Positions 32,862 to 40,589 of a stretch of DNA of 44,846 nt are shown piece by piece; within the stretch, counting starts at the first letter, position 1, and the number at the start of each line of letters is the position of its first letter. A model generated the notes under the pieces. That model worked only from the letters and a program-made list of their open reading frames with translations. It was not told the origin of the DNA and did not search any database. The position numbers and the translations under genes are program-made. This DNA is from Paenibacillus massiliensis subsp. panacisoli DSM 21345 (lineage in GTDB: Bacteria > Bacillota > Bacilli > Paenibacillales > Paenibacillaceae): positions 1 through 44,846 of the forward strand of contig NZ_AUFO01000008.1 of the NCBI RefSeq assembly GCF_000426545.1. The letters run 5' to 3'.

Positions 32862-33401
32862 CTATGCTTTTTTCTTCCGTTTCTTACTCTTCTTTTCCGC
32901 CTTCTCTTCTGGAGGTGCTAGAATCGTTTGTATGACGTCTTTCTGAAATTGGGTGGTCGATGTACCCATTCGGGCCGCGCGCGCGATCTGAGCCAAAACA
33001 AATGCGTCTCGCACGTTGTCGGAGGCGTGTTCATACTCCCAACGTTTGAATATTTCAACTGCCAACACATCTTTGTTTATATTGCCCTTGCCGCTTGCGA
33101 ACTTTTTAAGTGCGCTCGGCGCTACTTCAAGATAGTTGATATTTCGGTTGTACAATTCCATCCGCATTCCCCAACCAATACCGCCAAGGATGAATCCTGA
33201 GCCTGATCCGAAACCAAAGCCCTCTATGGCTACCACGTCCCCGTGCTCAACGTTGCTTATTGTTTCGTCGATGATTGAAGCCATGCGTTCCGGGTCCTTG
33301 CCTTCTTTTTCTATCTCGTATGCATCTAGCACATTGCCGTTAGTATCCAGGATGCATATTCCTGTTTTTGTACTTGGGTCTATTCCTACAAACCTTGTCA
33401 T
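32862..33401 (-). CDS. RuvC-like Holliday junction resolvase
   Basis: The 179-residue protein starts FVGIDPSTKTGICILD with the first catalytic Asp, followed by VVAIEGFGFGSGSG with the Glu, YLEVAPSALKKFASGKGN and HASDNVRDAFVLAQIAR with the last acidic residues. The fold is RNase H-like as in RuvC; it should resolve four-way junctions before packaging. A lysine-rich tail follows residue 165. It overlaps the upstream gene by 4 bases. Confidence 0.85.
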   Translation of the reverse strand: MTRFVGIDPSTKTGICILDTNGNVLDAYEIEKEGKDPERMASIIDETISNVEHGDVVAIEGFGFGSGSGFILGGIGWGMRMELYNRNINYLEVAPSALKKFASGKGNINKDVLAVEIFKRWEYEHASDNVRDAFVLAQIARAARMGTSTTQFQKDVIQTILAPPEEKAEKKSKKRKKKA

Positions 33402-33934
33402 GCCATCACCCCTAATGCCCCTCTAGGACGTTTTTGGATTGTTCCATGCTGCATTCTGTCCACCGCAAGAACTAACACTTCATCTGGGTCTCTGTTGAAG
33501 TGAACACCCATTTCTTTAACGCTGACTCCCGATTTCCACATTCGCTCAAATTCTCTGACTTCTGCAGGGTCCCATGTAAAATCCATCTCTTCACAAGCTA
33601 TATAAATATTCCGTCTGGAATTTTTTTTGTACTTCCCTCTTTCATCTTGTGATTTCTTGCGATCCTGAATGAAGTTAGCTTTCTTCGGGGCAGTCGCGGC
33701 CTCTTCTGGCGCCATGCCACTCTTAATCCTCCGCATGAAAGTGGAATATGATATACTGTGAGCCTCCGCAACTTCCTTCTGCCCTCTCCACTTATCAAGT
33801 ACCTGTGTTTTTGTGGGTTCCGTCATCGCTCTCTCTGGCTTCCACCCTCTGGATAGACGGCCGAGATAAGTGTCGTATGATAATCCGTTCTTTTTGAGTA
33901 CCGCTGCAATCTCTGGAGTCATCTTGTTCCCCAT
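33398..33934 (-). CDS. Phage protein with two short tandem motif repeats
   Basis: The 178-residue protein has two copies of a motif: LSYDTYLGRLSRGWKPERAM and ISYSTFMRRIKSGMAPEEAA, each a possible HTH-like unit, and a C-terminal HTH-like segment FERMWKSGVSVKEMGVHFNR. This pattern suggests DNA binding. ATG 33934 follows GGGAGGCGACGAA; the GTG at 33952 overlapping the helicase stop is the alternative. It lies between helicase and resolvase genes, so a replication-linked role is possible. Confidence 0.65.
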   Translation of the reverse strand: MGNKMTPEIAAVLKKNGLSYDTYLGRLSRGWKPERAMTEPTKTQVLDKWRGQKEVAEAHSISYSTFMRRIKSGMAPEEAATAPKKANFIQDRKKSQDERGKYKKNSRRNIYIACEEMDFTWDPAEVREFERMWKSGVSVKEMGVHFNRDPDEVLVLAVDRMQHGTIQKRPRGALGVMA

Positions 33935-33948
33935 TTCGTCGCCTCCCT

Positions 33949-35244
33949 TCACACGTAGGCTCTTTCATAGTGCGCAAATTTCCCATACTGTTTCAGATTC
34001 ACCATTTCCGCTACACCTGTAGCTCCGTTGCGGTTCTTCGATACGATCATCTCTATGATGTTTTTCTTCTCAGTCTCTTGGTTGTAATAGTCATCTCGGT
34101 ATAGAAACATGATGATGTCTGCGTCTTGCTCGATGTTTCCCGACTCACGAAGATCACTCATCATTGGACGTTTGTCCTGGCGCTGCTCTACGGATCTACT
34201 AAGCTGGGCAAGCGCTACTACTGGACACTCATTCTCCCGTGCCATCTGCTTGAGGCTGGAGCTAATATAGCCAACTTCATCATTGCGGCTGCGGTTCTCG
34301 AACTTTTTACCGCCTTTGATCAACTGCAGGTAGTCGATATATACGATCAGGTTAGGACGCTTCTTTTTCAACTTGCGTACCGCTGTCCTAATCTCGTGGA
34401 TACTTAGCCCTGGTCTATCGTCAATCCAGATATCCAAGCCAGCCAGCCGCGATAGCCCAAGTGTGTATGTCTCCCATTCGTCATCTCTGAGCGCCCCATC
34501 TTGTATCCTCTTGCCGTCAATATGGCATTCTGCGGCTATCATCCGGTCGTAAAGTTGTAGCTCGTCCATCTCTAGCGAGAATATTGCGACTGTAAGGCCC
34601 TCAGAAGCGTTTCTAACGGCGTTGTTTAGTAGGTAGGCTGTCTTGCCCATAGACGGCCTTGCGGCGACTATATTAAGCGTCTGAGACTTCCAACGACCTG
34701 TTATTTTATCAAGGTCGATCCCTGCTGTTGCTGCGCCTGTCGGTATGCCGCTTTCTTTCTTGTCACTGATCACGTCTGCATGCTGTAGCAACCCGTCTTT
34801 GATGTGCTTCCACGCGTCTACCGTCTTACTTTGATCTGTGATAGCCTCTATCAAGTCTGTAAGCTCATTAGCAATTTCCTGCGGATCATCCATTTCACCG
34901 CTGTAAATCTCTTTTAGCTTTGTCATTGATAGGCGCATCAGGTAACGATCCTTGACGATGCGCTCATAGTTAGCGGTATCTGCAGTAGTCGGCACAGCAT
35001 TACACATGTCCAGTAGATACTTTGTGCCTCCTACGTCCTGCAGATTGTCCCTTAACTGATAGGATAGGGTGACGATATCAATGTTCTTTTCCTGGTCCCT
35101 TACCTCAAGCATTGCGGCGAAAATCTTCTGGTGAGATTCGTGATAAAAGTCTTCTGGTGTAAGTGTCGTTTCGTAGATGATGTCCCTATTGAGCAGTACC
35201 GCGCCAAGTACAGCTTGCTCAGCTTCTAGGTTGTAGTAGTTCAT
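33949..35244 (-). CDS. dnaB: Replicative DNA helicase, DnaB family
   Basis: The 431-residue protein begins EAEQAVLGAVLLNRDIIYET (N-terminal DnaB domain) and has the Walker A RPSMGKTAYLLN near residue 200, Walker B IVYIDYLQLIKGG and LRESGNIEQDADIIMFLYRD, all DnaB signatures. It unwinds phage DNA at the fork. It overlaps the helicase loader by 4 bases, and the initiator is next upstream. Confidence 0.95.
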   Translation of the reverse strand: MNYYNLEAEQAVLGAVLLNRDIIYETTLTPEDFYHESHQKIFAAMLEVRDQEKNIDIVTLSYQLRDNLQDVGGTKYLLDMCNAVPTTADTANYERIVKDRYLMRLSMTKLKEIYSGEMDDPQEIANELTDLIEAITDQSKTVDAWKHIKDGLLQHADVISDKKESGIPTGAATAGIDLDKITGRWKSQTLNIVAARPSMGKTAYLLNNAVRNASEGLTVAIFSLEMDELQLYDRMIAAECHIDGKRIQDGALRDDEWETYTLGLSRLAGLDIWIDDRPGLSIHEIRTAVRKLKKKRPNLIVYIDYLQLIKGGKKFENRSRNDEVGYISSSLKQMARENECPVVALAQLSRSVEQRQDKRPMMSDLRESGNIEQDADIIMFLYRDDYYNQETEKKNIIEMIVSKNRNGATGVAEMVNLKQYGKFAHYERAYV

Positions 35245-35603
35245 TGCTTTCCCTTAGCTGCAGCAATCGTCTTCTTCATCCACTGTTCACGAGTCATGCC
35301 CTCTCGCTTCCACGGCGTGAGTCTCGGCGCACTCTCGCGCTCGTTATCTTCTTTCCGGATCATCTCACGTGTCTTCTCTATCTCGCGTTCAGCTAGGATT
35401 CGTTCGTTCCTTTTCACTATTTCCGCTATCGAAGGTGCATATTTGCTCTCTCGGATGTGCTCCTTGGCATTCGCCCAGCAATGTTCAGCGTCCGCTTGCT
35501 CCAATTCCTCTAGCCAGTTCTCAGCGATCTCCTGATTAACCTTCCAGTTCGGATAGCTCGCAGCCAACTTTCGGAATAACTTCTTCGCATCCTCTCTTTC
35601 CAT
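35241..35603 (-). CDS. Helicase loader/inhibitor, SPP1 G39P-like
   Basis: The 120-residue protein has the pattern of PF11417 proteins: LFRKLAASYPNWKVNQEIAE, NWLEELEQADAEHCWANAKE, YAPSIAEIVKRN, followed by a disordered C terminus as in SPP1 G39P, which contacts the helicase. It loads the DnaB homologue that follows directly. Confidence 0.8.
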   Translation of the reverse strand: MEREDAKKLFRKLAASYPNWKVNQEIAENWLEELEQADAEHCWANAKEHIRESKYAPSIAEIVKRNERILAEREIEKTREMIRKEDNERESAPRLTPWKREGMTREQWMKKTIAAAKGKQ

Positions 35604-35613
35604 GGCGTACCTC

Positions 35614-36306
35614 CTACATGTCGTTCAAGAAGTCTAAACGGTCTTGTGCGGGTTGCTTCGCTTCGTTCTTGGACTTCCAGTCGTCCAATGTGCGAATCCC
35701 CTTTTGGATAGAATCGTTTGCTATCGTCTCAAAGTACCGTACAGACTTCCCTTCCGACTTCTTCATGTACAATTCGATTAATGGCATTTCAAGAACACCG
35801 ATATATGATTCCGCTCGTTCCAGTTCGTATATCCCTTTGCATTTGATTTGATAAGTTTTGATCCAGTTAGATATATCTTCTTTATCATTCTTTTCTTTCT
35901 TATCATTCTTGTTTGTGTCCGCTTGTGGTCCGTCCGTGGTCCGCCTGTGGTCCGCCTGTGGTCCGTCTTCGGTATCCGAATCGTGATAAAGCCCGTAGTT
36001 ACATATGGTTATCGTGGTTCGTTTGCGGTCCGCTTTTCGGGTAATCATTCCGTCTTTCTCCAGCAAGTCGAAGAAAAGTCGAATTTTGTTTTTGCCCCAA
36101 TCCCAACGGTCCATGAGCTTAATTTCTGAGGTAACGAACTGACCACGTTCAACGTCGATCAGCTCATTACCATGCAAAAATCTGTTGCCTTTGTGGTTCG
36201 CCATCATGATCATGTCCAGCCATGCTTCATAGCGAGAAAACTTCCTTTTCTCCTGGTAGATCCAATGGTCTTGAATTTTGCGATGGAGCTTAATCCATCC
36301 GTCCAT
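35614..36306 (-). CDS. DnaD-like replication initiation protein
   Basis: The 230-residue protein starts with a winged-helix part (WIKLHRKIQDHWIYQEKRKF, DRWDWGKNKIRLFFDLLEKD) typical of phage initiators, then a linker with an 11-residue repeat (DGPQADHRRTTDGPQAD) encoded by tandem iterons, and a C-terminal DnaD-type domain (SYIGVLEMPLIELYMKKSEG). It should bind the origin and recruit helicase and loader. The linker repeats are the protein image of the DNA repeats. Confidence 0.85.
   Translation of the reverse strand: MDGWIKLHRKIQDHWIYQEKRKFSRYEAWLDMIMMANHKGNRFLHGNELIDVERGQFVTSEIKLMDRWDWGKNKIRLFFDLLEKDGMITRKADRKRTTITICNYGLYHDSDTEDGPQADHRRTTDGPQADTNKNDKKEKNDKEDISNWIKTYQIKCKGIYELERAESYIGVLEMPLIELYMKKSEGKSVRYFETIANDSIQKGIRTLDDWKSKNEAKQPAQDRLDFLNDM
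35915..35968 (-). repeat. Tandem 11-bp iterons inside the initiator gene: candidate replication origin
   Basis: Four consecutive 11-base units of the form GTGGTCCGYCY (35925-35935, 35936-35946, 35947-35957, 35958-35968) are preceded by a degenerate fifth at 35915-35924; a further related unit lies near 36026-36036. An AT-rich, pyrimidine-biased stretch (35860-35912) adjoins them. Iterons within the initiator coding sequence next to an AT-rich element are the known design of lambda-type origins. Confidence 0.6.
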
Positions 36307-36314
36307 GTCACCAC

Positions 36315-36656
36315 CTACTTAATTGCTTGATGTGCCAACACCGTATTAATTGCCCGTGCCATGAAGTTCCGCGCTTTGATCCCGTCTGGATTTTCATCCA
36401 GCCAATCATGGCATGACGTACAAAGGTGTATCAGGTCCGTTACCTTGGTCTTATGGTCAATTTGCTTGCGTCCAGTAAGATGCGCCCGCTCCGTCGCTCT
36501 AGCCCCGTTACAAAGCTCGCAGAGGCCGTGTGAACGCTCCTTAAGCTGTCTATCTACTGTTGTGCTTATCTCGCCCTTCTTCTTCTGTGTGAGCTTCACG
36601 CGCTTTGATGGGGCTGGCTTATCGACAGGATGATACCCGTAATCAATTTTTCTCAT
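36315..36656 (-). CDS. HNH-like nuclease/recombination protein
   Basis: The 113-residue protein has CELCNGARATERAHLTGRKQ, then DHKTKVTDLIHLCTSCHDWL, an HNH-type zinc site with two CxxC pairs and a His core. It resembles proteins in phage recombination regions. ATG 36656 follows GGTGGC; the longer frame to 36689 overlaps a small upstream gene. The function is inferred from the motif only. Confidence 0.75.
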   Translation of the reverse strand: MRKIDYGYHPVDKPAPSKRVKLTQKKKGEISTTVDRQLKERSHGLCELCNGARATERAHLTGRKQIDHKTKVTDLIHLCTSCHDWLDENPDGIKARNFMARAINTVLAHQAIK

Positions 36657-36747
36657 GTAGCCACCGTTCGGACTTCCGGACCAACACACATACCTCTACT
36701 ATCAATACCAACCCAAGTGCAATCACATATCCTGCCAGGGGTATCAT
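36643..36747 (-). CDS. Small single-span membrane protein (34 residues)
   Basis: GAGGAGGAATGAAC precedes ATG 36747 (a second ATG at 36753 lies too near the ribosome site). The product begins MIPLAGYVIALGLVLIVEVC and then turns basic (VLVRKSERWLHEKN), one transmembrane segment with a positive cytoplasmic tail. It overlaps the HNH-like gene start by 14 bases. The function is unknown. Confidence 0.6.
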   Translation of the reverse strand: MIPLAGYVIALGLVLIVEVCVLVRKSERWLHEKN

Positions 36748-36759
36748 GTTCATTCCTCC

Positions 36760-37086
36760 TCAGATGTCAGTCTGTATTTTTAAGAGACTTTGAAGTGCGG
36801 ATACTTGTACTTTTATGGCGTCGGCGGCTTTGATCCCAGCTTGGAACTGTGTTTCTGCCAAGTCTCGTTTGAACAAGTGTTCATGTACGTTCCCTCTTGC
36901 TAGATCGGGTATTAAAGTTACCGGGATTTTGTCCTGGCGCAGCCGAAACATTTCCTTCGCTAACTCCATTCGGTAATCTCTCTCTGTCTCAGCCTTGGAC
37001 TTGCCTAAGGAAAACAGCGCATCCGCTGAATTCCCAAGGCGTTTAGAGGCTTCGTACAGTTCATTAGTTACATTAGTTAGTTCCAT
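36760..37086 (-). CDS. Conserved phage protein next to ssb
   Basis: The 108-residue product (NELYEASKRLGNSADALFSL, AETERDYRMELAKEMFRLRQ) is helical; its IPVTLIPDLARGNVHEHLFK looks like a conserved core of proteins found beside phage ssb and recombinase genes. It ends close to a following small membrane gene. The function is unknown. Confidence 0.7.
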   Translation of the reverse strand: MELTNVTNELYEASKRLGNSADALFSLGKSKAETERDYRMELAKEMFRLRQDKIPVTLIPDLARGNVHEHLFKRDLAETQFQAGIKAADAIKVQVSALQSLLKIQTDI

Positions 37087-37094
37087 TGGTCACC

Positions 37095-37529
37095 TCAAAA
37101 TGGTAAGGAATCATCGTCTATGTCAATAGGTTTACCGTCATCTTTGAAAGGGTCTTTATCATACTGTCTTGCTGGTGGATCGTTAGGGTCACCTTGCCTC
37201 CGGTCATTACGTGATGACTCCAGAAAGCGTACATTGTCCGCTACAACTTCCGTTACGTATCGGCGCCGACCTTCATCATCCTCATAGCTACGAACCTGTA
37301 TACGGCCTTCTACGCCAACTAGACGACCCTTGCTGAGATAGTTAGCTGATGCTTCGGCAGCTTGCTTAAATACCACCACAGGGATAAAGTCGGCGTCTTG
37401 TCCGTCCTGTGATTTGAAAGCTCTGTCCACAGCAAGTGTGAAATTTGTTACCGCTGTTCCAATTGGTGAATAACGCAATTCAGGATCTTTGGTTAAGCGC
37501 CCCACTAGTACCACTCTATTGATTGACAT
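37095..37529 (-). CDS. ssb: Single-stranded DNA-binding protein
   Basis: The 144-residue protein has the OB-fold pattern: INRVVLVGRLTKDPELRYSP, NFTLAVDRAFK, DFIPVVVFKQAAEASANYLS, KGRLVGVEGRIQVRSYED, and ends with the acidic tip DIDDDSLPF that binds partner proteins. It covers ssDNA in phage replication and recombination and lies 2 bases after the ERF gene. Confidence 0.97.
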   Translation of the reverse strand: MSINRVVLVGRLTKDPELRYSPIGTAVTNFTLAVDRAFKSQDGQDADFIPVVVFKQAAEASANYLSKGRLVGVEGRIQVRSYEDDEGRRRYVTEVVADNVRFLESSRNDRRQGDPNDPPARQYDKDPFKDDGKPIDIDDDSLPF

Positions 37530-37531
37530 GT

Positions 37532-38152
37532 CTATTTCTCCTTCTGTTTTTCAATTAGTCGTTGAGCAAGCTTGTCATGTAATTGTTCCAAGGTATGGCC
37601 CTTTTGCAGCATGCTATCAATCCATTCCTGCATACCTTCTGTGTTGCCGGATAATAAATTCCACTTAATCTCGATTGCCTTCATTTCCCTGGCATCAGCA
37701 GCCGCGGCCTTCTCGCGCTCAATTCGCTGCTTTTCATCCAGTTCAGCACTACTCACCTTGTCCGGATCTTCGCCTGTTGGGATCGCAAAAGTACGAAGGA
37801 ACAAATACTTGTAGCTGTAGGTCATGGCCTTGCCGACACCCTTGTCCTGGCTATCCACTCCGGTACCAGAGGAAACTATGGTTTCGTGCTCACCTGTCTC
37901 GATATCAACGATCTTGTACGTAACATCAACCGTTGAAAGGTTTCCGTCCTTGGTGTGAGTCTGAGCAACAGGAAGTACGACAAGCCCGTGTTTGATCAAA
38001 CTAGCACGCACGGTAGCGGTTACTTTCTCCTCGCTGATCGCCTTATATTTGGTGTTTCCGAACTCCACCTTGTCATCTTTAGAAAGGTACTCCACATCAC
38101 GCATGACAGCGCTGATTTTTTGATATAGATTCAACTTCACTTCATCCGACAT
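37532..38152 (-). CDS. ERF-family single-strand annealing recombinase
   Basis: The 206-residue protein has LYQKISAVMRDVEYLSKDDK, FGNTKYKAISEEKVTATVRA, SLIKHGLVVLPV, and SSGTGVDSQDKGVGKAMTYS followed by YKYLFLRTF, the ERF hallmark. It anneals homologous single strands, probably for genome circularisation. ATG 38152 follows GGGAGGATGTAAAG; the upstream in-frame start at 38254 reads through an intergenic stretch. Confidence 0.92.
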   Translation of the reverse strand: MSDEVKLNLYQKISAVMRDVEYLSKDDKVEFGNTKYKAISEEKVTATVRASLIKHGLVVLPVAQTHTKDGNLSTVDVTYKIVDIETGEHETIVSSGTGVDSQDKGVGKAMTYSYKYLFLRTFAIPTGEDPDKVSSAELDEKQRIEREKAAAADAREMKAIEIKWNLLSGNTEGMQEWIDSMLQKGHTLEQLHDKLAQRLIEKQKEK

Positions 38153-38198
38153 CTTTACATCCTCCCAATCCCGTGATATAGTTTCCGTAAATTGTTTA

Positions 38199-38405
38199 TT
38201 AATTTTGTTGTTGACATTGGCTGCAACCAGTGTCATTTTTCTTTTCCAGCTCACTCTTCAACTCTCGCAAGTTGTCCAGCACGACATTGAGATCAAATCT
38301 TATAAAGTCCGATATATCATTCAAGTCGCTGCAAACCGACCTTAGTCCGGTATTGGACGGGAGGTTTTCCAGCTTTGTTATTGCTTGATTCAACTTGTCC
38401 AGCAT
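38199..38405 (-). CDS. Small helical phage protein
   Basis: The 68-residue product (DKLNQAITKLENLPSNTGLR, NVVLDNLRELKSELEKKNDT) has GGAGGGAAGACGG as a strong ribosome site. It overlaps the preceding gene by 89 bases in a different frame, which is unusually long. No family recognised. Confidence 0.6.
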   Translation of the reverse strand: MLDKLNQAITKLENLPSNTGLRSVCSDLNDISDFIRFDLNVVLDNLRELKSELEKKNDTGCSQCQQQN

Positions 38406-38577
38406 CCGTCTTCCCTCCTTTAATTTGCTTTCTTATCCGGTCGTATTCCTGTCTATGCGCTTGGCTTGGGAAAGCAAACTTCGGATACTTACCCTCTACC
38501 AATGTTCCACCTACTAGATTAAGCGCGGAAATGTCTTCAAATGCATCACTTGCTTTAATCCTCACTGCCATGTACAT
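38317..38577 (-). CDS. Small phage protein overlapping the next gene
   Basis: The 86-residue product (MYMAVRIKASDAFEDISALN, YPKFAFPSQAHRQEYDRIRK) has a start near the stop of the upstream zinc-ribbon gene; ATG 38577 follows GGTAGGTG. Its last 30 codons overlap the start of the 38199-38405 gene. The N-terminal part looks conserved, the overlapped C-terminal part looks unstructured. Confidence 0.6.
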   Translation of the reverse strand: MYMAVRIKASDAFEDISALNLVGGTLVEGKYPKFAFPSQAHRQEYDRIRKQIKGGKTDAGQVESSNNKAGKPPVQYRTKVGLQRLE

Positions 38578-38578
38578 C

Positions 38579-38770
38579 TCATTCACCTACCGTTATTTCT
38601 TCTGCGCCCATGTGTTTAGCTGCACACTCAGCAGAGCAACATATTTCGCCGCCACAATCCCACCCTGTATAGCCCGTTGGTATGTCATTAGGACAATTAT
38701 CAGCAGCACAAGGATGTACTTCTGTTTCGCTATCTTGTGGATCGTGAAGACCTCGCTCAAACCTATCCAT
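38579..38770 (-). CDS. Small zinc-ribbon-like protein
   Basis: The 63-residue product has seven cysteines, arranged as CAADNC, CGGEICCSAECAAKHMG, which fits a treble-clef or zinc-ribbon fold. GGGAGGCGTGATGT precedes the ATG. The role is unknown. Confidence 0.65.
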   Translation of the reverse strand: MDRFERGLHDPQDSETEVHPCAADNCPNDIPTGYTGWDCGGEICCSAECAAKHMGAEEITVGE

Positions 38771-38773
38771 ACA

Positions 38774-38956
38774 TCACGCCTCCCATTTGATCTTCTGTTC
38801 CAGCTCAACGTAGCGACCAAATGACAATCTATCTTTTATGATTCCGAATCCCTCATCTACCTTGTACTGCTCATACAGATAATCTAGATGCTCATCATTC
38901 ATGACACTCAAACCCCGTAGACTCTTAGCCATCTTTGGTTTGCGTCGCCACCACAT
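38774..38956 (-). CDS. Small basic phage protein
   Basis: The 60-residue product (WWRRKPKMAKSLRGLSVMND, FGIIKDRLSFGRYVELEQKI) follows GGGGTGATAGTC. It is coupled to the small gene at 38962-39090. No family recognised. Confidence 0.6.
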   Translation of the reverse strand: MWWRRKPKMAKSLRGLSVMNDEHLDYLYEQYKVDEGFGIIKDRLSFGRYVELEQKIKWEA

Positions 38957-38961
38957 GACTA

Positions 38962-39090
38962 TCACCCCTTATTAGATTCAGCCTGCCATTTTGCTACTAC
39001 ACTAAGTGGAAACCATGAACCGTGTCGGCGTACATGTGGAGCACCATCAATGATCTTGCCAGCGGCGAAACGTGTGTATAGGTTCTTCAT
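38962..39090 (-). CDS. Small basic phage protein (42 residues)
   Basis: ATG 39090 overlaps the TGA of the hexapeptide-repeat gene (GTATGA), with TTGAGG just before it. The product reads MKNLYTRFAAGKIIDGAPHV and onwards, with a Trp-rich end. Its stop lies 6 bases before the start of the following gene. No family recognised. Confidence 0.6.
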   Translation of the reverse strand: MKNLYTRFAAGKIIDGAPHVRRHGSWFPLSVVAKWQAESNKG

Positions 39091-39755
39091 ACCTCAACAC
39101 CCGCCTTAAAACGTAATTTGATAAGTTCGATAACCGCTTGGTACTCTTTGCCGTAGTCACTATCACCATGACGCTTAGCGACCGCCGCTTCAAACTCAGC
39201 GAGACTCCCAGAGAAACAACCTCGTTTTACCGCTATCCCACTATCCTTAGTGCGGAATACCGTCAATGTGCCGTCCTCACTGCCAATTGGTGTAATGACC
39301 ATTAGTTGCTTCCGCTCATACACCTCTGCGTCGCCATACACCTCTGCGTCGCCAGACACCCTTGCGTTGCCAGACACCCATGTGTTGCCATACACCCCTG
39401 CGTTGCCAGACACCTCTGCGTCGCCATACACCCTTGCGTCGCCAGACACCCTTGCGTTGCCAGACACCCATGTGTTGCCATACACCCATGCGTTGCCAGA
39501 CACCTCTGCGTTGCCATACACCCTTGCGTCGCCAGACACCCTTGCGTTGCCAGACACCCATGCGTTGCCATACACCCTTGCGTTGCCAGACACCCATGCG
39601 TTGCCATACACATTAATGTTGTCTATCTTTTCGACCCATCCTCCCAAGTCACCGGCAGATACATTACCGAAGTCTTTTACAGCTCTGATACGGTGCAACG
39701 TGCGTCCAAAGTATTCTTTAGTTTCACCAGTAAATTCGAATTTTTCGTTTCTCAT
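39087..39755 (-). CDS. Hexapeptide-repeat (left-handed beta-helix) protein
   Basis: The 222-residue protein has about 17 consecutive six-residue units of the form V[SY]GNA[RWE] or V[SY]GDA[RE] between residues 48 and 146, the hallmark of a left-handed parallel beta-helix. The N terminus (FEFTGETKEYFGRTLHRIRA, GNVSAGDLGGWVE) and the C terminus (GCFSGSLAEFEAAVAKRHGD) are phage-typical. No acyltransferase active site is seen. Such proteins are common in phage early regions without a known role. The 18-base DNA repeats make this gene prone to changes in length. Confidence 0.8.
   Translation of the reverse strand: MRNEKFEFTGETKEYFGRTLHRIRAVKDFGNVSAGDLGGWVEKIDNINVYGNAWVSGNARVYGNAWVSGNARVSGDARVYGNAEVSGNAWVYGNTWVSGNARVSGDARVYGDAEVSGNAGVYGNTWVSGNARVSGDAEVYGDAEVYERKQLMVITPIGSEDGTLTVFRTKDSGIAVKRGCFSGSLAEFEAAVAKRHGDSDYGKEYQAVIELIKLRFKAGVEV
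39318..39612 (-). repeat. Tandem 18-bp coding repeats of the hexapeptide gene
   Basis: About sixteen 18-base units of two alternating variants (CAGACACCCATGCGTTGC-like and CATACACCCTTGCGTTGC-like on the plus strand) follow each other without spacers. The units keep all frames open on both strands, so several long shadow frames arise that are not genes. Confidence 0.9.
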
Positions 39756-39916
39756 TACGCGTTCACTCCCGATTCTAAATTTTGGATAAGTGTCGTCATC
39801 TCGTTGTTACCTGACCAATAGTTACGTGCTCGGTTGATAAAGTCTTGGACCTCTTCTGGTTTACAACGCTTCACGCATTCGTTATAAGCTGCTTTCAATA
39901 CTTGTGCTTCTTTCAT
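39755..39916 (-). CDS. Small helical phage protein (53 residues)
   Basis: AGAGGAGAATGAAC precedes ATG 39916 (another in-frame ATG at 39922). The product starts MKEAQVLKAAYNECVKRCKP. TAATG couples its stop to the start of the hexapeptide-repeat gene. No family recognised. Confidence 0.6.
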   Translation of the reverse strand: MKEAQVLKAAYNECVKRCKPEEVQDFINRARNYWSGNNEMTTLIQNLESGVNA

Positions 39917-39918
39917 GT

Positions 39919-40212
39919 TCATTCTCCTCTCTTAATTGGCTCTTCAAGAAATGCGTTTAGTTCCTTGCGATATTCTTCGTTTGCATCACCAAGTAATTGT
40001 TCGAGCTTGTCCACGTTCTCAGCTTGGCTTTTAAAGGCTTGAGCGGTACTGTGGTTTCCTTTGTGAGCATGTACTATAGACTTAGTGGAGAGGTCTTCTG
40101 CTACGGCTCTAAGGCCGTCCAGTGCATTCAACATGTCGTCAAAGTCCAGCGTTCGGATGAATTCAATCAGTTTTAGTTCTTGGTCGGTTAGCATCATTGG
40201 CGTAACAGTCAT
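39919..40212 (-). CDS. Small helical phage protein
   Basis: The 97-residue product (MLTDQELKLIEFIRTLDFDD, STAQAFKSQAENVDKLEQLL) is helical throughout. AAAGGAGCGAAATAATC precedes the ATG. No family recognised. Confidence 0.7.
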   Translation of the reverse strand: MTVTPMMLTDQELKLIEFIRTLDFDDMLNALDGLRAVAEDLSTKSIVHAHKGNHSTAQAFKSQAENVDKLEQLLGDANEEYRKELNAFLEEPIKRGE

Positions 40213-40214
40213 GA

Positions 40215-40589
40215 TTATTTCGCTCCTTTGTCATTATTCAAATTTGACGCTGTACTTAATTGCCATTTCCTTAACGATCGCCAAGTATTGAACTCGTTCA
40301 AAAACTTAACTTTCATCTTCATGGCTTCTGGGGTTACATACGCCATAGCGACAATAGCAAAGGCATCTTCGGTCATATCGAATTTGGGGTACTCACGGCC
40401 ACGCTCGTTACGATAACTTGACTCCGCAAAGTTGCGGAGTGAGAATTCTGTTTCTCCGGCAGCATCAAGCTTTTCAAGCTGAGTTCTTATGTCCCTCAAA
40501 ACATCGTCATGGGCTTTTTTGAATACGTCAGCCATTATTAAACTGTCCGTCACTGCTTGTCCGTTCTGTAAGAATACTAATTGAGTCAT
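40215..40589 (-). CDS. Rha-family phage regulatory protein
   Basis: The 124-residue protein starts VFLQNGQAVTDSLIMADVFK, has KAHDDVLRDIRTQLEK and the conserved ESSYRNERGREYPKFDMTED, followed by AFAIVAMAYVTPEAMKMKVK, the full pRha domain. Rha proteins take part in lytic regulation and have been linked with interference in hosts lacking IHF. It is the first gene of the early run after the antirepressor group. Confidence 0.9.
   Translation of the reverse strand: MTQLVFLQNGQAVTDSLIMADVFKKAHDDVLRDIRTQLEKLDAAGETEFSLRNFAESSYRNERGREYPKFDMTEDAFAIVAMAYVTPEAMKMKVKFLNEFNTWRSLRKWQLSTASNLNNDKGAK

Noticed and set aside
39318..39612. CRISPR-like repeat array
   Set aside because: The units follow each other without spacers, are 18 bases long and lie in frame in a hexapeptide protein; no cas genes are near.
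39250..39821. Several long open frames on both strands over the repeat region
   Set aside because: They are shadows caused by the 18-base repeat of the hexapeptide gene; they have no ribosome sites and encode only repetitive Cys/His/Pro-rich peptides.
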